From positions 248,001 through 312,000 of the forward strand of contig JADJBW010000002.1 in NCBI GenBank assembly GCA_016703525.1: 64,000 bases of DNA, written 5' to 3'. The notes under the pieces were generated by a model. The model ran no database searches, was not told the DNA's origin, and worked only from the letters and a program-made list of their open reading frames with translations. Source of the DNA: Actinomycetota bacterium. GTDB taxonomy: Bacteria > Actinomycetota > Acidimicrobiia > Acidimicrobiales > Microtrichaceae. The position numbers and the translations under genes were made by a program. Below, piece by piece: positions 8,840 to 17,566 of the stretch (the first letter of the stretch is position 1; every line of letters begins with the position of its first letter).

Positions 8840-8919
8840 CTGCAGGTGAACCTCTCGACACGGCGTCGCTCCCAGGCAAGGGCAGGACCCGGGGCGGACG
8901 GAACTTATCATCGGCCGCC

Positions 8920-9735
8920 ATGAGCGACCCTGTCCGCGTCGACGACCCCGCCGATCCGAGGATTGCCGACTTCATCGGCCTTCGAGATCGAGAGCTCCGG
9001 ACGCGGGCGGGCGCGGCCGACCCGCGTCCCGCTGTGTTCGTCGCCGAGGGCGACCCGGTGGTCGAACGTGCGGTGCGCGCTGGCTACCGGCTGCGCGAGC
9101 TGCTCATCGACGCCGAGCGACCGGGTCCGCTCCCGGCCTGGCTTCCGAGCGATGCTGCGATCTACGCCGCGGGACCACAGGTGTTGTTCGCCATCACGGG
9201 GTTCGGGGTGCATCGCGGTTGCATCGGCGTGTTTGACCGTCCCGACGAGCCGTCCCCCGCATCGCTCCTCGCCACGGCGCACCGGGTCGTCGTGCTGGAG
9301 CGAGTCGTCAATCCCGTCAACCTGGGAGTGATCGCCCGCAGCGCCGCAGCGTTCGGAATCGACGCCCTCCTTCTGGACCGATCGTCGGTCGATCCGCTGT
9401 ACCGACGGGCCTCGCGCGTGGCGATGGGGGAGGTCTTCGACCTTCCGTGGGCGCGCCTCGATCAGCTGCCAGGCGCCTTGACGATCCTCGTCGACGCCGG
9501 GTTCCGTCTGCTGGCTCTGACACCGACTCCCGACGCGACACCGATCGGTGACCTCGAGCTGAGGCCGACCGATCGGGTCGCATTGGTCTTCGGTTCAGAA
9601 GGGCCGGGCCTGAGCGACGAGGCGCTCGCCGCATGTCCCGAACGAGTTCGGATTCCGCTGTCCGGGCGAGTGGACTCGCTGAACGTCGGGGCCGCGGCCG
9701 CTGTGGCGTTCTACGAGATCACACGCGCTCGATGA
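8920..9735 (+). CDS. TrmH/SpoU-family RNA 2'-O-methyltransferase
   Basis: 271 residues. The N-terminal ~95 residues are a substrate-binding domain, followed by a SPOUT knot domain. The three SpoU motifs are all visible: NPVNLGVIARSAAAFG (motif 1, with the catalytic Arg), RVALVFGSEGPGLSDE (motif 2) and RIPLSGRVDSLNVGAAAAVA (motif 3). It uses S-adenosylmethionine to methylate a ribose 2'-OH in rRNA or tRNA; the exact nucleotide is not deducible. The ATG at 8920 has no strong ribosome-binding site. The 3' end overlaps the convergent thiolase gene by 17 bases. Confidence 0.88.
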   Translation: MSDPVRVDDPADPRIADFIGLRDRELRTRAGAADPRPAVFVAEGDPVVERAVRAGYRLRELLIDAERPGPLPAWLPSDAAIYAAGPQVLFAITGFGVHRGCIGVFDRPDEPSPASLLATAHRVVVLERVVNPVNLGVIARSAAAFGIDALLLDRSSVDPLYRRASRVAMGEVFDLPWARLDQLPGALTILVDAGFRLLALTPTPDATPIGDLELRPTDRVALVFGSEGPGLSDEALAACPERVRIPLSGRVDSLNVGAAAAVAFYEITRAR

Positions 9736-10879
9736 CGGTGGCGGAACCCATGCCGCCGGCGGCGCACATCGCAACGGCGCCCCACTGAGCGTCGGTTCGG
9801 ATCAGCTCGTTGACCATCGTCACGATCATCCGGGCGCCCGTGCAGCCGATCGGGTGACCGAGCGAACAGCCGGAGCCGTTGACGTTGACGATCGAGTGGT
9901 CGAGGCCGAGCTTGCGGGTGAAGGCCACCGACACCGACGCGAACGCCTCGTTGATCTCGACCGACTGCAGATCGCCGACCGAGATGCCGGCGCGCTGCAG
10001 CGCGAGCGGAAGCGCCGCCTGCGGGGCCAGGCCGGTCTCCTCGGGAGCGAGCGCTGCGGACGCCCAGCCGCGGACCACGGCGAGGGGCGTAAGGCCGTTG
10101 GCCTCGGCGAACTCGCGCGAGCACATCACGAGCGCGGCGGCAGCGTCGTTGAGGCCCGACGAGTTGCCCGCCGTGGTTGTCGCCCAGTCGAGCTGTGGGT
10201 TCAACACCGGCAGCGACGCGAGCTTCTCGCGGGTGCCGTTGCGGCGCGGGTGCTCGTCGACCTCGAACGTGCCGCCGCCGGGCAGCGGCACCGCGACGAG
10301 TTCGTTGTCGAAGCGACCCTCGTCGATCGCCCGGATCGCACGCTGGTGCGATTCGAACGCCCAGTCATCGGCCTCCTCACGGGTGACGCCCGCCAGGCGC
10401 GACGTGTTGTCGCCGACCGTCAGCGCCATGTTCAGCGGCGGAGCCACCTCGGTCGGCTCGTTGGCGGGTGACAACCAGAATCCGGGCACACCGTCCGGAC
10501 CGGGCCTCGACACGCCCGGGGCGGTCGACATCGATTCGGTGCCGCCGCCGACGCCGACATCGATCATTCCGGCGGCGATGTTGGCGGCGATCCACTGCGT
10601 GCCGGCCATCGCCGAGGCGCACCAGCGTTGCGTCGCGACCGCGGGCACCTGGTTCATCCCGAGGCGAACGGCAACGTTGCGGCCGATGTTGCCGCCGCCC
10701 TGGTACGACTCGCCGATGCCCATGTCCTGGATCTCCGAGATCGGGATGCCGGACCGTTCGATCGCGGCGCCGATCGCCAGTTCGGCGAGTGTGAAGGCGT
10801 CGACCCCACCGAGGGATCCCTTGTACGCCGTGGCGATGGGGGTGCGGGTGGCGCTGACGATGACGACGTCGCTGGGCAT
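9719..10879 (-). CDS. Acetyl-CoA acyltransferase (thiolase)
   Basis: 386 residues, full length for a degradative or biosynthetic thiolase. The nucleophilic Cys87 sits in QRWCASAMAG, the His of NEAFA and the GHPIGCTGAR loop follow, and the second catalytic Cys is in CAAGGMG near the C-terminus. It cleaves 3-ketoacyl-CoA with CoA in beta-oxidation, or condenses acyl-CoAs in reverse. A GGAGG ribosome site lies just upstream of ATG 10879. The intergenic region upstream carries an inverted repeat (see 10915-10928) that may be an operator. The acyl-chain preference is unknown. Confidence 0.9.
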   Translation of the reverse strand: MPSDVVIVSATRTPIATAYKGSLGGVDAFTLAELAIGAAIERSGIPISEIQDMGIGESYQGGGNIGRNVAVRLGMNQVPAVATQRWCASAMAGTQWIAANIAAGMIDVGVGGGTESMSTAPGVSRPGPDGVPGFWLSPANEPTEVAPPLNMALTVGDNTSRLAGVTREEADDWAFESHQRAIRAIDEGRFDNELVAVPLPGGGTFEVDEHPRRNGTREKLASLPVLNPQLDWATTTAGNSSGLNDAAAALVMCSREFAEANGLTPLAVVRGWASAALAPEETGLAPQAALPLALQRAGISVGDLQSVEINEAFASVSVAFTRKLGLDHSIVNVNGSGCSLGHPIGCTGARMIVTMVNELIRTDAQWGAVAMCAAGGMGSATVIERV

Positions 10880-10898
10880 GACTCGATCCTCCGAAGCT

Positions 10899-10913
10899 GC
10901 CGGCGGCGCCGGC
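10899..10913 (-). terminator. G+C-rich hairpin after the H1-like gene
   Basis: GCCGGC, a 3-base loop and GCCGGC form a small perfect hairpin between the end of the H1-like gene and the start of the thiolase gene. It could be a weak terminator, but there is no T-tract, and such 6-bp G+C stems occur by chance at this base composition. Confidence 0.3.
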
Positions 10914-10914
10914 G

Positions 10915-10928
10915 ATCAGGTGCCTGAT
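10915..10928. promoter_or_regulatory. Inverted repeat upstream of the thiolase gene
   Basis: ATCAGG-TG-CCTGAT is a perfect 6-2-6 inverted repeat, 36 to 49 bases before the thiolase ATG, in the only non-coding space available for its promoter. The form fits a dimeric repressor such as TetR or GntR, but no regulator gene is adjacent and no consensus can be assigned. Confidence 0.35.
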
Positions 10929-10989
10929 GGGGCGTCAGATGATCGCACGCCGCCCGCCGCTGCTGCCACGTCGGGGATCGCTCGGCGGG

Positions 10990-11409
10990 CTATTTCGCCG
11001 ACTTCTTGCCGCCGGACTTCGCCGACGGTTTGGCCTTCGCCTTCGCCTTGACCTTCGTGGTCGACTTCGACCCCGAAGCCTTGGCGCTCGCCTTGGGCGC
11101 GCCCGCCTTCGTCCCCGTCGCCTTCTTGGCCGATGCCGCCGTCGCCTTCACGGCTGCGTCGGCCTTTTTCTTCGCCGCGGCCGACGCCTTGTCGACCGCG
11201 CGGTCGAGGCGTCGCAGCGCCGCGCGAAGGTCGCGTTCGAGCGAACCGGCGAGTCGCTGCAGTTCCGCCATCTCCCGTCGCAGGGACTTGACGACCTCGG
11301 CCTCGACGTGAGCGGCCGTGCCGAGCTTGGGTGCGGTCTTCTTCACCGAAGCCTTCTTCGCTGAAGCCTTCTTCGCTGGAGTCTTCTTTGCCGTTGCCGT
11401 TGCTGCCAT
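10990..11409 (-). CDS. Histone H1-like Lys/Ala-rich DNA-binding protein
   Basis: 139 residues. Residues 1-25 and about 75-139 are Lys/Ala/Ser/Thr-rich, with repeats of KKASAKKAS and VKAKAKAKPSAK form like the tail of histone H1 and the C-terminal arm of actinobacterial HU. Residues about 30-72 (SLRREMAELQRLAGSLERDL) form a charged heptad helix, probably a coiled coil. No HU/IHF fold is visible, so this is not a standard HupB. It most likely coats or compacts DNA. A GAGGAG ribosome site precedes the ATG. The basic tails also resemble those on some polyphosphate-binding proteins, so the DNA role is inference. Confidence 0.72.
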   Translation of the reverse strand: MAATATAKKTPAKKASAKKASVKKTAPKLGTAAHVEAEVVKSLRREMAELQRLAGSLERDLRAALRRLDRAVDKASAAAKKKADAAVKATAASAKKATGTKAGAPKASAKASGSKSTTKVKAKAKAKPSAKSGGKKSAK

Positions 11410-11469
11410 GGCATCTCCTCGGTCCGGTGGGTGGGAACTCAGTTCCCGACCTGATGCTCCTCCGACGAG

Positions 11470-11943
11470 CTACGGAGCGGCAGGGTCGGAAGTCCCGTCG
11501 GTCGCGGGAGCGAACGTCACCCGGTCGAGCCACAGGAAGCGGGCGACGAACACGATCCCCTGGCCGGCGAGCCCCGCAAGCACGATGAGCCACGGCGTTC
11601 GGGGCGCGAGCTCGTCGACGAACGCGATGAGCAGGCTCGAACACATCGCGCCGGCGACCACGCTCAACCAGAACTGCAGGATCTCGGCGTGCAGCCGATC
11701 GCGAGGATGGTCGCGCCACACGACCAGTCGGTACAGCACGAACGACGGTGGCGTGAGCACCGTGCCGACGGCGAGGTTCAGCAGCCCGGCGTTCACGTTC
11801 CACCGGGCTCGCGCCAGCACCAGGAGCGTGTACCCGACGGGCACCGTGATGAGCGAGATGACCGAGTAGCGCAGGAAGCGCATGGCGCCGGCGAAGCGTG
11901 TCGGTGGCACGGCGGCCTCGTCGTAGCCTGGCTCCCGTGTCAC
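11470..11943 (-). CDS. GtrA family membrane protein
   Basis: 157 residues with four membrane segments, the size and layout of GtrA, the small protein thought to flip undecaprenyl-phosphate-linked glucose or related sugars. Visible features are AMRFLRYSVISLI at the start of the first segment, VLYRLVVW after the second and FLWLDRVTF at the end, matching the (K/R)F..VG...F..NR..VF pattern. The frame opens with GTG 11943, which overlaps the divergent aminotransferase start by seven bases; ATG 11883 is the alternative and would place the first membrane segment right at the N-terminus. A GtrB-like GT2 and a GT-C-like protein lie 3 kb away, a Gtr-type set. Confidence 0.78.
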   Translation of the reverse strand: MTREPGYDEAAVPPTRFAGAMRFLRYSVISLITVPVGYTLLVLARARWNVNAGLLNLAVGTVLTPPSFVLYRLVVWRDHPRDRLHAEILQFWLSVVAGAMCSSLLIAFVDELAPRTPWLIVLAGLAGQGIVFVARFLWLDRVTFAPATDGTSDPAAP

Positions 11944-13086
11944 AGCCCGCCAACCTATCGCCGTCCGCCGCCCCGTCGGTGGTCCCCCTGACGAAGCCCT
12001 CCGTCGGAGCCGCCGAGCTCGCTGCGGTCGCCGCGGTCTTCGACTCGGGCTGGCTCGCCGGGCAGGGCCCCCGATCGGCCGAACTCGAAGACGCGTTTCG
12101 GGATCTGACCGGCGTCGCCCACACGATCGCGGTCAACAACTGCACCGCCGGCCTGCATCTCGCGTTGCTGGGCCTGGGAATCGGCGCGGGCGACGAGGTG
12201 ATCGTCGGGGACTATTCCTTTCCCGCCACAGCGCACGGTGTGCTTCACGGGCGCAAGGCCCGTGTTTGTCGATGTCCGGTCGGACACCGCCACGATCGAT
12301 CCGCGGCTCGTCGACGCGGCGATCTCGCCTGCGACCCGGGCGATCATCGGCATCGATGCGCTCGGCGTCCCGGCCGACTGGGACGAGCTGAGCGACATCG
12401 CACGCACCAACGGACTGGCGCTCGTCGAGGACGCTGCGTGCGCCGCTGGTGGCACCTACCGAGGCCGAGCGTGCGGCAGCTTCGGTGACGTCGCGGCCTT
12501 CTCGCTGCACGCCCGCAAGGGCATCACGTGCGGCGAGGGCGGCGTGATCGCCACCGATTCGGCGGAACTGGCGGAGCGCGTTCGACCGCTGGTGTGCTTC
12601 GGGATGGAGAGCGCGTACGCGCGTCAAGGGTCCGCCGGTTCGTCGCTGCCGCGTTTCACGGAGCTGGGCTACAACTACAAGCTGGCCGACATCCTCGCCG
12701 CGATCGCAACGGTGCAGGTTGGGCGCCTCGGCACCCTCCTCGCGCACCGACGGCGCGCCGCTGCGTATTACGCCGCCGCGCTCGCGGACATCGACGGGGT
12801 GCGAGCACCACAGGTTCCCGACGACCGCGAGCCAACTTGGCAGACCTACGCGGTCGAGATCCTCGAGGCCGACCGCGACGCCGTGATCGCTTCGTTGCGA
12901 GAACTTGGGGTGCAGTCGACGATCGGCACCTACGCGCAGCACACGCAGCCGGTCTATGGCGCGACGGCATCCTGTCCGAACTCCGCGCGCTTCGCCGAGC
13001 GACACCTCGCGCTTCCCATGTCGGCCGAGATCAGCGAGGCCGATCAGGATCGTGTCATTGCAGCGCTGCGACGGGTGCTCGGCTAG
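11937..13086 (+). pseudogene. DegT/DnrJ/EryC1/StrS aminotransferase, frameshifted near 12240
   Basis: The 5' part (GTG 11937 to about 12240) has the family N-terminus: KPSVGAAELAAV, then VNNCTAGLHLALLGLGIG and DEVIVGDYSFPATAH. The rest continues one frame on from TGARPVFVDV to the stop at 13086, with the PLP lysine in SLHARKGITCGEGG. Family spacing predicts HGVLFTGARP, so two bases appear to be missing in GGTGTGCTTC at 12238-12247. These enzymes aminate a keto-sugar nucleotide, giving 3- or 4-amino sugars. Next to an acyltransferase and an epimerase it probably supplies an N-acylated amino sugar. The rest of the gene is intact, so a sequence error is more likely than decay. Confidence 0.82.
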
Positions 13087-13547
13087 CGCCGATCGGTCCC
13101 GGTGGCGGGAACCGTGCGTCCGGTGAGCGGGTCGACATGGCCCAGGAGCCGAGCGGGATTGCCCGCCACGGCGGTGGCGTCATCGACATCGCGGGTCACG
13201 ACGGCGCCGGCCCCGATGATGCACCCGGAGCCGATGCGGACACCCGCCAAGACCACGGCGTTCGCGCCGATGAAGGTGCGGTCGCCGATGGTCACCGCCG
13301 CTCGGTCGGTGTCGACGGCGCGGCCCGTCACGCATCGACGCGCGGTCGAGTGGGTGTAGATGTGCACGCCTGCCGAGATGTCGCAGCCGGCGCCGATCGA
13401 CAGGCCGCCGGAGCCGTCGATGAGCGTGAACGGCCCGATCCAGGTGCCGGCGCCGATCGTCGGCTCCCCGATGATCCACGCGAGGCGATGGTACGGATTG
13501 TCGGGGAAGATGCTGCCGTCCGCCGCGGCGCCCGAACCGGCCGTCAC
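13083..13547 (-). CDS. Hexapeptide-repeat (LbH) acyltransferase
   Basis: About 154 residues of left-handed beta-helix hexapeptides (GAGTWIGPFTLIDGSGGLSIG, then GDRTFIGANAVVLAGVRIGSG) ending in GAVVTRDVDDATAVAGNPAR, the standard signature of WbbJ/FdtC/VioB-type acetyltransferases. It probably acetylates an amino-sugar nucleotide made by the facing DegT enzyme. GTG 13547 lies five bases after the epimerase stop and is my choice; GTG 13583 would add 12 residues and overlap the epimerase. Last gene of the long minus-strand operon. Confidence 0.82.
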   Translation of the reverse strand: MTAGSGAAADGSIFPDNPYHRLAWIIGEPTIGAGTWIGPFTLIDGSGGLSIGAGCDISAGVHIYTHSTARRCVTGRAVDTDRAAVTIGDRTFIGANAVVLAGVRIGSGCIIGAGAVVTRDVDDATAVAGNPARLLGHVDPLTGRTVPATGTDRR

Positions 13548-13551
13548 CGGT

Positions 13552-14517
13552 TCATGCCCCGGCGACGTCGGGCGATTCGGCACGAACCGTGTGTTCGACG
13601 ACCTCCGCGATACCGGTGTCGATCGGCACCATCGGCGTCCATCCCAACACCTCGGTGATGCGCGAGATGTCGGCCTCGCGCTGGGTCACGAGCACTTCGC
13701 GTGGCCGGAACTGCGGGGTCACCTCGGCGCCCACAGCGTCGATCAACAGCTCGGCGAGCTGCTTCACCGTCGTTTGCGTTCCGGTGCCCACATTGAGCAC
13801 CTGCCCCGTGGCATCGGACTCGAGCGCGGCGATCACGGCCCGCGCGACGTCGTCGACATGAACGAAGTCCATCGACTGCTCGCCCTTGCCGTCGATGACG
13901 GGTGCGTCGCCCTGGGCGAGGCGTCGAAGGAAGGTGAGCACGACCGAGGTGTAGTAGGCGTCGGTCGGCTGCCCCGGGCCGTACACGTTGAAGAACCGAA
14001 GGCCGAGCCACGACAGGCCCGAACGCGCCGCGTGGAAGCCGAGCAGGTGCTCGCCCGCGAGCTTCGCTATGCAGTACGGCGTGATCGGCGCAGGCAGGTC
14101 GGTCTCGGCCATGGGGAGGCGGGTCGGGTTGCCGTACACCGAGGCGGACGAGGCATAGATCACCCGGCGGACGCCGTGTGCTACAGCGGATTCCACCACG
14201 TGCTGCGTGCCCATGAGGTTCACGTCGAAGCTCTCCGTCGGATCGGAGATGCTCTTGTTCAGGCACACCGCTGCGAGGTGCACGACCGCCTCGCAGCCCT
14301 GCATCACGCGGTCGACCGCACCGCGGTATCGAACGTCGACCTCGTGGATCTCGACGCCGTCGAGCTGCGCCAGTCGCGCCTCGACCGCTGGGTCGGATCG
14401 ATACCGATTGTCGGCGATTCGGACCTTCCATCCGGCGTCGACCAGTCGCGTCACCACATACGAGCCGATGTAGCCGAGCCCTCCGGTCACGAGCACGGTG
14501 CTCTCGCGGGATCTCAT
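13552..14517 (-). CDS. NAD-dependent epimerase/dehydratase (extended SDR, GalE-like)
   Basis: 321 residues. The N-terminal Rossmann motif GGLGYIGS lies at about residues 12-19, the catalytic Ser is in YASSASVYG, and YCIAK gives the Tyr-x3-Lys pair. RFFNVYGPGQ and DFVHVDDVARAV are classic for UDP-glucose 4-epimerase relatives. It interconverts or modifies a nucleotide sugar for surface glycans. The ATG at 14517 overlaps the GT2 stop (ATGA), and the acyltransferase follows, so the three act in one pathway. Confidence 0.88.
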   Translation of the reverse strand: MRSRESTVLVTGGLGYIGSYVVTRLVDAGWKVRIADNRYRSDPAVEARLAQLDGVEIHEVDVRYRGAVDRVMQGCEAVVHLAAVCLNKSISDPTESFDVNLMGTQHVVESAVAHGVRRVIYASSASVYGNPTRLPMAETDLPAPITPYCIAKLAGEHLLGFHAARSGLSWLGLRFFNVYGPGQPTDAYYTSVVLTFLRRLAQGDAPVIDGKGEQSMDFVHVDDVARAVIAALESDATGQVLNVGTGTQTTVKQLAELLIDAVGAEVTPQFRPREVLVTQREADISRITEVLGWTPMVPIDTGIAEVVEHTVRAESPDVAGA

Positions 14518-15536
14518 TGGTGTGTCTCCTCAGCAGCGTCGGACGGGGTGGGGGTGATGGCGGCGATCGCGTCGCCGGGACGGCGGACGCGTCGGACGAC
14601 GAACAGCGGCCGCCCGCGGGTTTCGTCGACGCCCCGCCAGAGGTACTCGCCGATCACGCCGAGCGTGAGCAGCTGCAGGCCGCCCATGATGAGCGTCACG
14701 ACGATCGCGGTGGGCCAGCCCGACGGCGTGGTCACGCCGACGAGCGAGCGGACGATCAAGACCAGTGCGTAGAGCACGCCGAGCGTTGCGGCGAGGGCTC
14801 CGAGGGTCGAACATGCGCGCAGGGGGGCCGACGAGAACTGCACCATCGAGTCCACGGCGAGGCGCAGGATCTTCGCCCGGGTCCAACGGCTCTCGCCGTG
14901 CGCCCGGGGCGCCTGCTCGTAGGCGACGCGGGTCTGGGTGAAGCCGACCCATGCGATGAGCGCCAGCACGTTGCGATTGTGTTCGGGCATGGCCACGACC
15001 GTGTCGACGACGGCCCGGTCGACCAGCACCCCCGACGGACCCTCGGCGGGGTAGTTGGCCAGCCCGGCAGTGCGGCTGAACAGGCGGGAGAAGGCCGTGG
15101 ACGCCGCGTCGTAGACCTTCGACCGCTGCGCACGAACCGAACGAATACCCCACACCACGTCGGCGCCGCCGCGCCACTCGGCGAGGAAGCGAGCAACCAA
15201 CTCCGGCGGTTCCTGCAGGTCGGCGCCTAGCACGATCACCGCGTCGGTCTCGACGTGGTGGAACCCGGCGGTGATCGCGTAGTGCGACCCGAAGTTCCGC
15301 GACAGCTCGACCGCTCGCACGGCGTCGTCGGGGAGTGCGAGTTCGATCAGCCGATCGACGGTTCCGTCGCTGGAGCCGTCGTCCACGAGCAGCAGATCGA
15401 GCTCGATATCGGAGTGTGCGTCTCGGAGTCCACGGAATCGTTCGAGCAGGCCGTCGACCGTTGCCGCCTCGTTGAACGCTGGGACCAGGATCGTCACGCG
15501 ACGACGGCGCTCGTCGGGTGGCTTCTTGGGGTTCAT
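14514..15536 (-). CDS. GtrB/DPM1-like polyprenyl-phosphate glycosyltransferase (GT2)
   Basis: 340 residues. A GT-A domain fills residues 1-230: ILVPAFNEAATV, the DDGSSDGT acidic motif, then DADLQEPPEL-type metal loop (here GADLQEPPELV) and NYPAEGPSGVLVDR. Two C-terminal membrane segments (STLGALAATLGVLYALVLIV and IMGGLQLLTLGVIGEYL) are the layout of GtrB and ArnC. It should load a sugar onto undecaprenyl phosphate on the cytoplasmic face. ATG 15536 starts MNPKKPPDE; the gene lies between the GT-C-like gene and the epimerase, overlapping the latter by four bases. Confidence 0.87.
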   Translation of the reverse strand: MNPKKPPDERRRRVTILVPAFNEAATVDGLLERFRGLRDAHSDIELDLLLVDDGSSDGTVDRLIELALPDDAVRAVELSRNFGSHYAITAGFHHVETDAVIVLGADLQEPPELVARFLAEWRGGADVVWGIRSVRAQRSKVYDAASTAFSRLFSRTAGLANYPAEGPSGVLVDRAVVDTVVAMPEHNRNVLALIAWVGFTQTRVAYEQAPRAHGESRWTRAKILRLAVDSMVQFSSAPLRACSTLGALAATLGVLYALVLIVRSLVGVTTPSGWPTAIVVTLIMGGLQLLTLGVIGEYLWRGVDETRGRPLFVVRRVRRPGDAIAAITPTPSDAAEETHQ

Positions 15537-15553
15537 CGTGGCTCCCTCGACGG

Positions 15554-17566
15554 TCAGCGGGCCGCGTACGTCGACCGGATCGTGCCGGCATCGAGCAGAC
15601 GGTCGGCGTCGCGTCGGTGCACCAACACCGTCAGCTCGTCCCAGTCGTCTCCGCGTGGCACGAGTGAAACGTAGTCGCGCCAGAGGTCGATGCCGCAGTA
15701 CCGCAGGGCGGCGGTGTCGACCGTGGTGAGGTTGCGTCGAAGCAGCAGGATCGGAGGCCGGGAGCCCCACGGGGGGCGACGGTCGGGGCATGCCGATCGG
15801 ATCCCGTCGGCCGTTCGCCGGTGGTCGATGAACGAGTACCAGGGCTCGCCCACGCTGCGGCCGCCGAGCGCGAGCACGAGCCCCGCGCTCTCGTCGTAGG
15901 CGAGCACCCGACGGCCCGGCTCCTGCACCAGCGGCGCGAGCGCCTCGCCGAAGCGCTGCAGCCCGTCGGCGGTGTCCTCGCCGAACCGCAGGCCGGCGAG
16001 CGGCGGCAGGCTCGACACCTCGACCGTCGAGTCCTCGACCGGATCGACCCGATAGGGGTGGCGGAGCAGCCCGTCGGCGGCGGCCCAGGCGGGCACGAAC
16101 GCGATTGCTCCCACGAGCGCGGCGCTCGTGGCGGTTTGGGCCACGCCGTCGGGCGGGGCCGCCGACAGGGCCAACAGGCCGAGCGCTCCCCAGAAGGCGA
16201 AGGCGGCCGATGCGAGGACGAGGATGGCGTTTCCGGTGCCCGCGGCGAAGGTGGCGGGAAGCGCGGCGAGGGCGAGTCCGACCGGCCACGTGTGCCATCG
16301 GGCGCCAGCGGGTGCCACACCCTGATCGCCCGTGGGCTCGAGGTCCGTGGATTCTGGCTCTGGTTCTGGTTCTGGTTCTGGCTCTGGCTTGGTGCCGGTG
16401 CCGGTGCCGGTGCCGGTGCCGGGCGCAGCGGCAAGCCAACGGCGGGCGAAGGCGGTCGATGCCGCATACACGAGTGGTGGCAGGCCGATCGCCGCCACCA
16501 GGAACTGCGCTCGGAACGAGGGAAGGATGATGTCGGTCAGCGACCGCACGGCCATCGCGCCGATCACCACGGTGATGAGCGCGAGCGGCACGCGCAGCCA
16601 GCGGGCAACCCCCACGAGCACGCAGGCGCCGAGGAACGCGATCACCAGCCCGCTGTTCGTGGTCGCGATGTAGCGGATGCCGTTGAGGTAGAAGCGCCAC
16701 AGCGTCAGCGGATCGTTGGTCCCACGGTTGATAGCCGTGGTCACTTCGCCGAATTCGTCGAGAAATCGGGGCAGGTCGATCGCGGCGCTCAGCCAGCCCC
16801 ACACGACCGCGGCGCCTGCCGCCGACGCGGCCACGTCGAGGGCCCGCTTCCACCACCGATCGCTGCGGGCAAGCACGAGCACGACGAGCAGCACCGGTGC
16901 CGTGAGCAGCGTCGAGGGCCACTTGGCGAGGCCCGCCACCATCATCGCGGCACCGAGCATCGCCGGCGCCACCGGAAGCCACCGCGCCGAGGCCTCGGCA
17001 CGACGAAGCTGCACCAGCAGCGCAGTCGTGGCCGCGATCGTGCCGTGCAACGACAGCGTGTTGTACGAGGGGCTCGCGGGAAGCCATGCGGCCGACATCG
17101 CACCGGATGCCGCCACGAGGGTGGTGATCGCCGCCGTCGTCCATCGCGACCGCCGGAGGTGGGGGCGATGCGCCCGCAGCCAGCGAGCGAACGCGAGGCC
17201 GAACGCGAGGTGCAGGGCTATTGCGACGACCAGGCCGACGCGGCGGAAGTCGCCGATGTTCCAGCCGAGCGATTCGAAGATCGGCCCGTAGATGAACTGG
17301 GCGCCGGTGAAGTTGCGGTACTCCGTCGACCACCACCGGTACGACAGGAGATAGAAGCCCTCGTCGGTGAGATCCAGTCCGGCGCTCGCGTTGAGCCAGC
17401 CGCTCACGGCCCATATCGCCAGCCCCGCGGTGCCGATCAGCGTGCCGATCAGCGCCGGAAAGTCGGGCGAGATCGCGGGACGCGAGGATGCATCGGCCGC
17501 GCCTTCGGGTTCGGCGCGTTCGGGTTCGGCGCGTTCGGGTTCGGCGCGTTCGGGTTCGGCGGTCAC
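15554..17566 (-). CDS. Polytopic GT-C-like membrane protein with low-complexity linkers
   Basis: 670 residues, about 13 membrane segments. After the first segment comes GLDLTDEGFYLLSYRWW, with the Asp-Glu pair expected in the first outer loop of GT-C glycosyltransferases. It therefore probably transfers the sugar loaded by the adjacent GtrB-like enzyme, although the family is not firmly recognised. Two low-complexity stretches are encoded by tandem DNA repeats: (EPERA)n at residues 2-17 and Gly-Thr / Pro-Glu runs near residue 400. GTG 17566 is chosen because it makes a GTGA overlap with the nitroreductase stop; an in-frame start 45 bases upstream is possible. The C-terminal ~150 residues are soluble, probably outside the cell. 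Confidence 0.68.
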   Translation of the reverse strand: MTAEPERAEPERAEPERAEPEGAADASSRPAISPDFPALIGTLIGTAGLAIWAVSGWLNASAGLDLTDEGFYLLSYRWWSTEYRNFTGAQFIYGPIFESLGWNIGDFRRVGLVVAIALHLAFGLAFARWLRAHRPHLRRSRWTTAAITTLVAASGAMSAAWLPASPSYNTLSLHGTIAATTALLVQLRRAEASARWLPVAPAMLGAAMMVAGLAKWPSTLLTAPVLLVVLVLARSDRWWKRALDVAASAAGAAVVWGWLSAAIDLPRFLDEFGEVTTAINRGTNDPLTLWRFYLNGIRYIATTNSGLVIAFLGACVLVGVARWLRVPLALITVVIGAMAVRSLTDIILPSFRAQFLVAAIGLPPLVYAASTAFARRWLAAAPGTGTGTGTGTKPEPEPEPEPEPESTDLEPTGDQGVAPAGARWHTWPVGLALAALPATFAAGTGNAILVLASAAFAFWGALGLLALSAAPPDGVAQTATSAALVGAIAFVPAWAAADGLLRHPYRVDPVEDSTVEVSSLPPLAGLRFGEDTADGLQRFGEALAPLVQEPGRRVLAYDESAGLVLALGGRSVGEPWYSFIDHRRTADGIRSACPDRRPPWGSRPPILLLRRNLTTVDTAALRYCGIDLWRDYVSLVPRGDDWDELTVLVHRRDADRLLDAGTIRSTYAAR
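16353..16420. repeat. Two adjacent 6-bp tandem repeats inside the GT-C-like gene
   Basis: Six copies of TCTGG(T/C) at 16353-16388 are followed by five perfect copies of GGTGCC at 16391-16420. On the coding strand they give a Gly-Thr run and a Pro-Glu run in a loop between membrane segments. As units are six bases long, copy-number change keeps the frame. Confidence 0.85.
17504..17561. repeat. 15-bp tandem repeat at the 5' end of the GT-C-like gene
   Basis: Almost four copies of TTCGGGTTCGGCGCG. Three are perfect and the fourth is cut short at the start codon region. They encode EPERA pentapeptides in the cytoplasmic N-terminal tail. The repeat begins within about ten bases of the GTG, so slippage could also affect initiation. 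Confidence 0.85.

Noticed and set aside
16353..16420. CRISPR-like repeat array
   Set aside because: The repeats are 6-base units without spacers and code in frame for a linker.
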